Part shown: positions 1 to 5,900 of the stretch, piece after piece
Numbering within the stretch: position 1 is the first letter of the stretch
Layout: every line of letters starts with the position of its first letter
Assembly (NCBI GenBank): GCA_902783935.1
Contig: CACZTA010000226.1
Span: 1-11,887 of the forward strand
Direction of reading: 5' to 3'
Source: an uncultured Lachnospiraceae bacterium
Lineage (GTDB): Bacteria > Bacillota > Clostridia > Lachnospirales > Lachnospiraceae
Length of the DNA stretch: 11,887 bases
Made by a program: the position numbers and the translations under genes
The notes under the pieces: model-generated
What the model was told of the DNA's origin: nothing
The model's database searches: none
What the model saw: the letters and a program-made list of their open reading frames with translations, nothing else

Positions 1-77
1 CTTTTCTTTTGAAAAGGTCCGCTCATGCCTTTTTACCGGATTTTTTGACCGTTTTCCGATTCGATCAGGCTGTCTGT

Positions 78-353
78 TCAACCGTCAATATATCTGATAT
101 TCTTCTGATATTGAAGCCAGAAGCCTTTATATTCTTCTATGGACGCCTGCATTACAGCAAGAATATGACGAAGTATTTTCGGTGGGACTTGACTGTTATT
201 ATTCGCCAGTTTGAAAGAGTCATTCCTCAGGATCCAAATCTTTGTAGCATTTTCGGAAGGTCTGCCTTCAGCAATATGAAAATGAATTGGTTCATCATTC
301 TCATTTGTCCAAAAGAAAACGTACCATCCATTATATCTGACATATACCGGCAT
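78..353 (-). CDS. DUF4160 family protein
   Basis: A 91-residue protein that I recognise as DUF4160. The family pattern is visible: an N-terminal GWYVFFWTNENDEP segment, the HFHIAEG motif at about residues 23-29, an ATKIW strand near 36-40, then a C-terminal helix (ILRHILAVMQASIEEY) and a terminal aromatic/IRYI strand. Length is normal for the family, so it looks complete. DUF4160 proteins are small, probably cytoplasmic, and often found next to another small gene in toxin-antitoxin-like pairs; the biochemical role is unknown. The ATG at 351-353 shares one base with the TGA of the upstream gene (TGATG), so the two are probably translationally coupled and share the promoter at 633-662. Family assignment is fairly sure; function is not. 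Confidence 0.8.
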   Translation of the reverse strand: MPVYVRYNGWYVFFWTNENDEPIHFHIAEGRPSENATKIWILRNDSFKLANNNSQVPPKILRHILAVMQASIEEYKGFWLQYQKNIRYIDG

Positions 354-589
354 CAGACCGCATCTCCCATCTGGTCAAGAGACCTGAAGTAACAAACTGT
401 AGGGTAGATTCTGTAAAAGTCATCCAGAAAACGCTGAGTCTTAGCGATGTCTTCCGAAAAATTATTATGTAGAATCGAACCATCATTTGAGATCAGAATA
501 GACATAGCGGTATCTCTTTCCTCGAACGCAACATCCGTATCTGTATAGGTAATCATTATTCCGTTTTTTTCACAGTATTCACGTCTCAT
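353..589 (-). CDS. small hypothetical protein, partner of the DUF4160 gene
   Basis: A 78-residue protein that I do not recognise. It starts at ATG 587-589, preceded by AAGG at a workable distance, and ends in the TGA that overlaps the DUF4160 start. It is acidic, with no membrane segment or signal peptide, and has an FSEDIAKTQRFLDDFYRIYP helix-like stretch in the second half. DUF4160 genes often sit beside a small DUF2442 gene; this protein does not show the DUF2442 pattern that I know, so it may be a different partner type. Support for coding comes from the promoter at 633-662, the ribosome binding site and the tight coupling to a recognisable family. An antitoxin-like role would be a guess from position only. 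Confidence 0.6.
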   Translation of the reverse strand: MRREYCEKNGIMITYTDTDVAFEERDTAMSILISNDGSILHNNFSEDIAKTQRFLDDFYRIYPTVCYFRSLDQMGDAV

Positions 590-632
590 AATAACGCCTT
601 GTCTCCATCAACAGATTCCTTTTTTCTGTTTC

Positions 633-662
633 ATTATACCTGTTGAAGCTCACTAGAATCAA
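633..662 (-). promoter_or_regulatory. promoter of the DUF4160 gene pair
   Basis: On the minus strand TTGATT (657-662) is followed after exactly 18 bp by a perfect TATAAT (633-638). The expected start of transcription is near 626, giving a leader of about 37 nt before the ATG at 589. An inverted repeat, AACAGA (610-615) and TCTGTT (625-630) with a 9-nt spacer, lies at the predicted transcript start. It could be an operator or a weak leader hairpin; this part is speculative. Confidence 0.65.
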
Positions 663-772
663 CTGAGAGTATCTTTCAGTTCCGCCTATTTGTCGAACAA
701 TTCTCTCTATCTTCCGCTTCTACTGCGCTTCCTTTTTTATCATATCAGTTTTCCCTTTTTTCCAAACAGTTC

Positions 773-1675
773 TCAGTATAGGCAACAGCATTCAGAATTG
801 AATTGCGAAGTCTGGTCGTCTTCTTTGACAAGCCGTTCAGCGATTTCCATCACAGACCACCAAAACCGAATTTCCGTATATACTTTTGAAAACGTCCCTT
901 CATCGTTGGCAAGTCTGGTGTAGGGATCCTCTTCACCCTCATGGACCAGATGGGACATCGACATAAGCGCCATGAATACCTGGCTCGGCGTGCTCAGACC
1001 ACTGGTATGATACAGACCGATGGAGCGGCTGTCCGCCACCACCCTGTCCAGAAATGGCAGTTCCTCCGGTTCAGAGGTCACTATCGCATATTCGTCATGC
1101 AGGAAATCTTTGTCCTCCTGCGGCAGTTCGTCCAGCAGTCTGTCGCAGACGTTGTCCCGGTTCATGGCGATCAGACCGACACGCCAGCCCGTGACGCCGT
1201 ACAGCTTGGAGAAAGAATAGACCAGAATGGTATTGTATGGCAGTACACTGTAAACTGTCTGGAAATCCTGCACGAAGGTTCCATATACATCGTCTGTGAG
1301 AATGATCAGGCCGGGATTCTTCTCCACCACCTGCACCAACCGCCGCAGCGTCTTCTCAGAAAGCGCATGCGAAGCCGGATTAGAAGGATTCACAATAAAG
1401 AAGGCTTTCACACCTGGGTCTTCCAGCTTCGCCAGCTCCCTCAGCAAAGCATCCTTATCCAGGCCAAGCACCTCCGTGCAGTATCTGACCGAATCGATCA
1501 GAAAAGCGTCCGTTTCCTCTTCGGGATCCATTGCGGCGTCAAACCGCTCACCGATCCCTTCCTGCTGCGCATGGCCGGCTGTGATCTCGAATGCACCGAT
1601 TGCTTTTTTCAGCTGTTCTTCCACTTCCTGCTGCAAGGTGATCGCTTTGCTTCCTTCTGCTTCTTCAGAGGCAGA
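773..1675 (-). pseudogene. asd: aspartate 4-decarboxylase (asd) remnant with internal deletions
   Basis: Remnant of a PLP-dependent L-aspartate beta-decarboxylase (aspartate to alanine plus CO2; aminotransferase fold I, usually about 530-550 residues). The reading frame is open from an ATG at 1819, giving 348 residues, but the first ~50 are antisense to the oxidoreductase remnant and are not Asd. Asd-like pieces follow in order: QLKKAIGAFEIT (N-terminal), QEGIGERFD to LGLDKDALLREL, then AKLEDPGVKAFFIVNPSNP through TDDVYGTF and YSFSKLYGVTGWRVG (PLP lysine K205 of the 348-residue frame) to GLSTPSQVFMALMS, and finally YTEIRFWWSVMEIAERL. From memory of the family, blocks are missing between these pieces, near 1570, 1435 and 890-920, and the C-terminus is lost. 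The frame stays open across all junctions. It has no credible start codon or ribosome binding site. Inactive by expectation, since most of the large domain is gone. Confidence 0.75.
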
Positions 1676-1688
1676 CGCCGTGCCGGCA

Positions 1689-1893
1689 GCGGAAAAGAAG
1701 AAAGTCGCCGTGATCGGCGGCGGCCCGGCGGGCCTCGAGGCCGCGACGACCGCGAAGAAGCGCGGGCACGACGTCACTCTGTTCGAGAAGAAAGGAGTCC
1801 TCGGCGGCCAGTTTGTCATCGCCTCCTATCCGCCGTGCAAGCAAGATCGTGAATGCGATTGCGGACGGAAGAAAGGCCGGTCTGGCGATTTAA
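1689..1893 (+). pseudogene. flavin oxidoreductase (old yellow enzyme / enoate reductase type) remnant
   Basis: The plus strand encodes AEKKKVAVIGGGPAGLEAA followed by a Rossmann continuation ending GGQFVIASYPPCKQD (1689-1847). This is the FAD/NAD-binding start of the C-terminal half of NADH:flavin oxidoreductases of the 2-enoate/2,4-dienoyl-CoA reductase type: GxGxxG, then an E at the end of the second strand, then LGGQF..AS.PP.K. One frame over, SKIVNAIADGRKAGLAI and a TAA stop (1840-1893) looks like the C-terminal end of the same kind of protein. The N-terminal TIM barrel (about 350 residues) and about 200 residues between the two pieces are absent. The pieces share AGCAAGAT (1840-1847). 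It looks more GC-rich than its surroundings. It lies divergent to and abutting the asd remnant. Non-functional. Confidence 0.75.
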
Positions 1894-1908
1894 GAAAGAG
1901 CGGCGGTT

Positions 1909-1937
1909 GTAAATCGCGATCTCCGATCGCGATTTAC
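1909..1937. terminator. 12-bp hairpin between convergent genes
   Basis: Perfect 12-bp stem GTAAATCGCGAT (1909-1920) with ATCGCGATTTAC (1926-1937) and a 5-nt loop. It sits one base past the stop of the minus-strand membrane protein gene and 16 bases past the stop of the plus-strand oxidoreductase remnant. Neither strand has a clear T-tract after the stem beyond the TTTAC in the arm itself, so it may be a weak bidirectional terminator or an mRNA 3'-end stabiliser. Confidence 0.5.
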
Positions 1938-1938
1938 G

Positions 1939-2538
1939 TCAGTCCGTTTGTTCCTCCATAAGAACATAGTCTATACTCTTCCGATATTCATGCGTTTCCG
2001 GAAGATCCATCATATATGCGATCGCAAGTATCGTCAGAGGCAGTGCCATAGCCAGCATGGCAAAGGCCACAAGCAGCATCATAAGACTGAAATCCGACGT
2101 GCCGATACCGGCGAGCGCAAAAAACAATACCACAGCTGCCCATAAAGTCAATGAGAGAATTCCATAGGAAATGATCAGACCGCGAATGTGCTGAAGTGTC
2201 CGACAGGCCGACCGACGGGCGGCTTTCGTTTCATCTGAATAATCAGCCGGATTATTACATTCCGGATTCTCCAACCCGTCAGTCATCTCTCTGGACGCCT
2301 CCCTGCCCGAAAGCACTGCAGATCGGACGCCATAGCAGCTGACTGTGAAAGACAGGCCCAGGGCGAGCAGTTTCAGCGACATGCTGAGTCCTTTTATGCC
2401 AAATACAATCGGCGCGGCAAAAGCCATCACAATACAGGCAAGCGCGCAGCCCCCTAAGGCAATCATTATTCCGCAATACACGGCGCTCTCTCTGCGCACG
2501 TGCTTTATAAGAAATGTTTCAAAATCCCGATCAAACAT
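1939..2538 (-). CDS. predicted four-helix membrane protein of unknown function
   Basis: About 199 residues. I chose ATG 2536-2538 because AAAGGAA lies a good distance upstream; a GTG seven codons earlier lies upstream of that ribosome binding site and has no good one of its own. No known family is recognised. The protein has a short charged N-terminus (FDRDFETFLIKHVRRES), two hydrophobic helices at about residues 20-50 and 54-76, a central polar, Asp/Glu/Lys-rich loop at about 77-118, two more helices at about 120-145 and 150-175, and a charged tail ending MEEQTD. It is the last gene of the minus-strand block, 64 bp downstream of the hexokinase stop. The gap contains one copy of the GGGGACGGTTCT repeat, so cotranscription with the sugar operon is likely but not certain. 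Confidence 0.65.
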   Translation of the reverse strand: MFDRDFETFLIKHVRRESAVYCGIMIALGGCALACIVMAFAAPIVFGIKGLSMSLKLLALGLSFTVSCYGVRSAVLSGREASREMTDGLENPECNNPADYSDETKAARRSACRTLQHIRGLIISYGILSLTLWAAVVLFFALAGIGTSDFSLMMLLVAFAMLAMALPLTILAIAYMMDLPETHEYRKSIDYVLMEEQTD

Positions 2539-2567
2539 GTTGTCAGTTCCTTTCTGCACAGATCAGT

Positions 2568-2584
2568 CAGAGAACCGTCCCCTG
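2568..2584 (-). repeat. dispersed repeat copy 1 (CAGGGGACGGTTCTCTG)
   Basis: On the minus strand this 17-mer lies in the gap between the hexokinase and the membrane protein gene. It closely matches a sequence at 7231-7248 on the plus strand, about 20 of 22 positions over the extended match A[AT]TCAGGGG(G)ACGGTTCT[CT]TGA. Its RNA can form a 7-bp stem with G-U pairs around CGG. I recall this GGGGACGGTTCT core as a common intergenic repeat in Clostridia genomes; that is memory, not a search. Confidence 0.6.
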
Positions 2585-2602
2585 ATTGCCCTTTTGGATT
2601 CC

Positions 2603-3910
2603 TCATTTCAGACGGAGAGCGGTTCCCTGTGCCTGACTTGCTGCAGCCGTCCCCTTAAGGATCGCATCCGGCACATTCCCTGTTTTTAAATGAAGGCCAT
2701 GGCGCTGCACAGCCAACTGCTCCATACACGCATCCATCTCTTCCCGAAAGCCTTTCTGTTTCAGATACGTGGAGCCTTCAGCTGTGATCCATACGGGCCG
2801 CTCCGGTGAAGTACCTGTCCCGGTGCGGAGCAGAGCGGCTGTAATGACAGCGGCGCAGATACGGGCGCTCCGCTTCGTCATGAAATCACAGACGGCGGCG
2901 ATGACAGCGCGGTCGCGGTCGTTTGTACACGCGCGGGCGATCCGGTTAAGGCCATACGGCTCATTGGAAAACGCGCTGATATCTCTGGTTGTGAGCGCCG
3001 TATCCGGGAGACCGGAGAGGATGACGCGCTCAGAGAGCGCCGCGCGAAGAATGCAGGTCATGAGACCTCCCTGATATCCGCCGGAAACCATCTTTTCCAG
3101 ACGGTCGCATCCCGGATCGATCAGAGTGCTGTCAAATGCGTCGTCCAGATCTCCGGCGGGCACGCAGGTGTAAGTCCCGGCTTCTGTGTTAATCCAATCC
3201 CCGGACATTTCCCGGTAACACACATTCATGCCGGTGCCGTAAATAAATCCGATATAGCTGCTGAAGGCCCCGGCCTCTGCCATGACGCCTCCGAAGGCAG
3301 CAGCCGCGGTGTCATTGATGACCGTGATGCGTTGTGAGTGCAGCAGGCCGTGTACCGCGAGGGCGGCGCGGAAACTCTCCCCGACTTTTTTGCCGGGCAT
3401 ATCCGGCACCTGCAGCTGTTTGCCGCCGGCGAGGATCACGGCATCCCGGCCTTTCTGCGGAAGCGCGGCGAAGGAGAAGCAGATTCCGATTTCGTTGAAG
3501 GTGAGGTTTTCACGGCATTTTTCGACGATTTGTCCGAAGAAACGGGCGGTATCCGTCGGACGATCCGTGCCCGGTGTCGGGAAGGAGAGCCGGTTTTGAA
3601 TCTGACAAAGACCTTTTGGACCGATTGTCAGAACGGCACAGCGCACATTGCTTCCGCCGATATCCAGCACGGAAATACACACATCACCGGAAGGCGCGCG
3701 ATAGTCCCCGGTGAAACAGGGAATCATGCGCCCGGATGACGCGCCGGCGCGCAGATCTTCTTCCATGGCTGCCCGGAGAATGCACAGAATCCGCTCCATA
3801 TCATAGTCTTCATAATACATGCCGTGCTTCCTTAAGAAGGCAGCTGCGTCATCTCGTGCCGCAGGTTCCGTCATCGGGGGATCTGCGGTTTCATTTCGTG
3901 GGTCTGTCAT
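2603..3910 (-). CDS. hexokinase-family sugar kinase
   Basis: A 435-residue cytoplasmic kinase of the eukaryote-type hexokinase family (ATP-dependent phosphorylation of hexoses), which is uncommon in bacteria compared with ROK glucokinases. Visible motifs: phosphate-1 loop LDIGGSNVR (82-90), a GICFSFAALPQKGRDAVI block near 142-159 equivalent to the sugar-binding FSFP region, VINDTAAA with the likely catalytic Asp200, adenosine/phosphate-2 motif GFIYGTGMN (221-229), EKMVSGGYQGGL (272-283), and AEGSTY (377-382). Length fits a single hexokinase unit. The ATG at 3908-3910 has AAAGGAA at ideal spacing. Residues 1-18 (MTDP then MTEP) seem to be repeat-derived and may not be part of the core fold. 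It follows the permease genes by 45 bp, so it probably phosphorylates the hexose that they import. The exact sugar cannot be told. Confidence 0.85.
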   Translation of the reverse strand: MTDPRNETADPPMTEPAARDDAAAFLRKHGMYYEDYDMERILCILRAAMEEDLRAGASSGRMIPCFTGDYRAPSGDVCISVLDIGGSNVRCAVLTIGPKGLCQIQNRLSFPTPGTDRPTDTARFFGQIVEKCRENLTFNEIGICFSFAALPQKGRDAVILAGGKQLQVPDMPGKKVGESFRAALAVHGLLHSQRITVINDTAAAAFGGVMAEAGAFSSYIGFIYGTGMNVCYREMSGDWINTEAGTYTCVPAGDLDDAFDSTLIDPGCDRLEKMVSGGYQGGLMTCILRAALSERVILSGLPDTALTTRDISAFSNEPYGLNRIARACTNDRDRAVIAAVCDFMTKRSARICAAVITAALLRTGTGTSPERPVWITAEGSTYLKQKGFREEMDACMEQLAVQRHGLHLKTGNVPDAILKGTAAASQAQGTALRLK

Positions 3911-3960
3911 CGGCGATTCCTTTCATTTACATCGTCTTGTCACCGGCAATTCCTCTCATT
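3870..3960 (-). repeat. three degenerate tandem copies of a translation start region
   Basis: On the minus strand a 22-nt unit reads AATGAGAGGAATTGCC+GGTGAC (3960-3939) and, 33 bp later, AATGAAAGGAATCGCC+GATGAC (3927-3906), which is the hexokinase ribosome binding site and start. A third, more diverged unit (3895-3870) starts AATGAAA and ends CGATGAC inside the coding region, giving the second MT-P. The first unit carries its own AGAGGAA and GTG, opening a 6-codon reading frame (GTG ACA AGA CGA TGT AAA TGA) whose stop overlaps the second unit. Confidence 0.6.
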
Positions 3961-4852
3961 CCTTCACGCCGCCTGCGGTCATTCCCATCACGATGTATTT
4001 CTGGAAAATGATGGTGATCATCACCGGGATCAGCGATCCCAGAATGCCGGCCGTGCTGATCATGCCGTAGTCGATGGTGAATTTCCCGTTAAACTCCTCT
4101 ATGGCGATCGTCATGGTTTTGGAGGACAGCGAGGAGGTAAAGATGAGCGCGTAGAAAAATTCGTCCCAGCTCATCAGAAAGGCGAGGATTCCCGCGGCGA
4201 CGGCTCCCGGACGGGCGATGGGAAGAAAGATGTAAAGGAGCGTCTGGAGCCTCGTGGCGCCGTCCACCTGGGCAGCTTCTTCATAGGTTTTTGAGATGGA
4301 ACCGAAGAAGTCCTGCATGACCCAGATGATGAAGGGAATGACGAAGGACAGATAAAGGATGACCAGCGGCCAGCGCCTGTCCAGCAGCCCCAGGCTGTTG
4401 TAAATACGATACAGCGGAATGATGAGCGCCGCCGGCGGAACCATGTAGGTGAAGAGAATCAGCAGCATAAGAGCGTTTCTGCCACGGAACCTCACATGGG
4501 CAAATGCATAGGCAGCGAGCGTACCGATGACGAGGCTTAAGATCGTGACGGACACGGCGATGATGAAACTGTTTTTCAGCGCAATGCGGAACACATAGGC
4601 CGGGTCGCTGGACGATGCGCTCTTGAAGATATGCGAATAGCGCTCGAGGGTAATCTGTTTCGGAATCAGGCGAAGCGGCTTTGCAGTCAGGTCCACCGGC
4701 TGCATGACACTGGTGAGGAGCATCCATACGACCGGAGCGAGTATGACGACGGCAAGGAGAAAGCCGAAGATCATATAAAGCGTCTGTGTCCGCCTCTGCC
4801 GGGAGGACTTCTGAGGGCTGAAAGTCTTTTCTTTTCTCATCTCTTTCCTCAT
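3956..4852 (-). CDS. carbohydrate ABC transporter permease, MalG type
   Basis: A 298-residue inner-membrane permease of the CUT1 class (MalG-like, BPD_transp_1 domain). It has a charged N-terminus, a first helix at about 24-46, and then five hydrophobic helices. The cytoplasmic EAA loop, EEAAQVDGATRLQTLLYIFLP, spans about residues 191-211 and is the contact for the ATPase subunit. The C-terminus ends in the MalG-like MGMTAGGVKE. The ATG at 4850-4852 overlaps the TGA of the upstream permease (ATGA) and is preceded by GGGAGG; a second ATG four codons in is possible. Together with the MalF-type partner it should form the channel. No ATPase gene is nearby, so a shared MsmK-type ATPase encoded elsewhere is expected from what is known of Gram-positive CUT1 systems. 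Confidence 0.92.
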   Translation of the reverse strand: MRKEMRKEKTFSPQKSSRQRRTQTLYMIFGFLLAVVILAPVVWMLLTSVMQPVDLTAKPLRLIPKQITLERYSHIFKSASSSDPAYVFRIALKNSFIIAVSVTILSLVIGTLAAYAFAHVRFRGRNALMLLILFTYMVPPAALIIPLYRIYNSLGLLDRRWPLVILYLSFVIPFIIWVMQDFFGSISKTYEEAAQVDGATRLQTLLYIFLPIARPGAVAAGILAFLMSWDEFFYALIFTSSLSSKTMTIAIEEFNGKFTIDYGMISTAGILGSLIPVMITIIFQKYIVMGMTAGGVKE

Positions 4853-5733
4853 ATATTTTCCTCCCTTCTCATGATCCGCAGGTAGACCAGTGTCAGGATC
4901 CCCACAATGATGGCGATCAGATAGGCGCAGGTGGCTGCCTCCGAATAGTTCAGATTGGTAAATGCCTGCAGGTAGGTCGTGTACATCAGTGTCCTGGTGC
5001 TGTTTGCGGGGCCCCCGCGGGTCATGAGATAGAAGATGTCAAATGCCTTGAATTTTTCCACGGTCCGCATGACGATGACGACCATGATCGTTGGCGCAAG
5101 TGCCGGGAGCGTGATTGCCTTAAAACGCTGCAGCGCGCCGGCGCCGTCCACCCGGGCAGCCTCATAGACGGTCGGATTGATTCCCTGCAGGGCGGCGAGG
5201 AAGAAGATGACGGCCAGAGGGGTCATTTTCCATGCATCGGCAATGACAATGCACATCATTGCGGTTTTGGGACTCCCCAGAAAAGACTGGTAGGCCGAAA
5301 GGAGATGAAGCTTTGTGAGGATGGCGTTCACTACGCCGTATTCCCCGTTGAGCATCAGTTTCCACAGACTCCCGTTTACTACCGTGGGGATAGCCCAGGG
5401 AATAATGATAATCGAGCGCAGAAAACGTACACCCGGAAATGACTGATTCAGAAGCAGTGCGACAAGTAGGCCGAATACGGTCTCGGCAGCGGTGGAAGCG
5501 ATGGTGAAATAAAGCGTCCGCCGCAGGTCGGCCCAGAAGGCCGAAGAGGTGAGCGCACTGATATAAAAGGAAAGCCCGGCAAATTCTCCCCTGTGCGAGG
5601 AGAGCGGATCAATGTTGACAAGACTGTAGATGAAGGTTGTGATAATGGGAATAATGATGACGCCCATCACCACGACAATACTCGGGGTGATCAGCTTCAG
5701 GGCGTATCGTTCCTCAGCTTTTTTTAAAAGCAA
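4849..5733 (-). CDS. carbohydrate ABC transporter permease, MalF type
   Basis: A 294-residue inner-membrane permease of the CUT1 class. It has six predicted helices, the first at about 12-37. The EAA loop EAARVDGAGALQRFKAITLP covers about 191-210, followed by the MalF-type signature FDIFYLMTRGGP (231-242). The start is a TTG at 5731-5733. No in-frame ATG fits better, and AGGAGG sits 9 nt upstream, so the rare start is well supported. It overlaps the MalG-type gene by 4 bp, implying coupled translation and equal subunit amounts. It lies 167 bp downstream of the binding protein gene, with a terminator-like hairpin between them that should lower its expression relative to the binding protein. 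Confidence 0.92.
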   Translation of the reverse strand: MLLKKAEERYALKLITPSIVVVMGVIIIPIITTFIYSLVNIDPLSSHRGEFAGLSFYISALTSSAFWADLRRTLYFTIASTAAETVFGLLVALLLNQSFPGVRFLRSIIIIPWAIPTVVNGSLWKLMLNGEYGVVNAILTKLHLLSAYQSFLGSPKTAMMCIVIADAWKMTPLAVIFFLAALQGINPTVYEAARVDGAGALQRFKAITLPALAPTIMVVIVMRTVEKFKAFDIFYLMTRGGPANSTRTLMYTTYLQAFTNLNYSEAATCAYLIAIIVGILTLVYLRIMRREENI

Positions 5734-5789
5734 GACAGGTCACCTCCTGAATGCGGGGAAGTCTGTTCTGCGTAAGAGTCAAAATCAGG

Positions 5790-5830
5790 AAAAACGGACA
5801 GGAGCCAAACGTAATGCGTCCGGCTCCTGT
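5790..5830 (-). terminator. intra-operon terminator / attenuator after the binding protein gene
   Basis: On the minus strand a perfect 9-bp stem ACAGGAGCC / GGCTCCTGT (5822-5830 with 5798-5806) is followed by CCG and then TTTTT (5790-5794). A short inner ACG/CGT pairing can extend it. It lies between the binding protein stop and the permease start. This is where sugar transport operons often carry partial terminators or processing hairpins that leave more binding protein than permease mRNA. Confidence 0.75.
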
Positions 5831-5900
5831 ACAGCTGCTCAGATGATGCGCTGTTTAGAAAGCGCTGATATAGAAAGTACTGATAAGGAAGGGAAGACCC

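Noticed and set aside
9..392. 127-codon plus-strand frame at the left end
   Set aside because: It is antisense to the DUF4160 gene, which has a clear family pattern; no ribosome binding site or motif is visible on the plus strand.
941..1852. 303-codon open frame on the plus strand
   Set aside because: It is antisense to recognisable Asd blocks and out of frame with the oxidoreductase motif. Its composition is Arg/Gln-rich shadow sequence with no motif.
1296..1961. 221-codon plus-strand frame as one protein
   Set aside because: Only 1689-1847 of it is protein-like (oxidoreductase). The first 130 codons are antisense to asd and the tail runs through the frameshifted C-terminal piece and the hairpin.
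2539..2559. GTG start seven codons upstream for the membrane protein
   Set aside because: The AAAGGAA site lies between this GTG and the ATG at 2538, so it can only serve the ATG.
2640..2660. Third GGGGACGG-like match inside the hexokinase gene
   Set aside because: Only CCGTCCCC is shared; the rest of the repeat consensus and the hairpin are absent, so it is coincidence in coding DNA.
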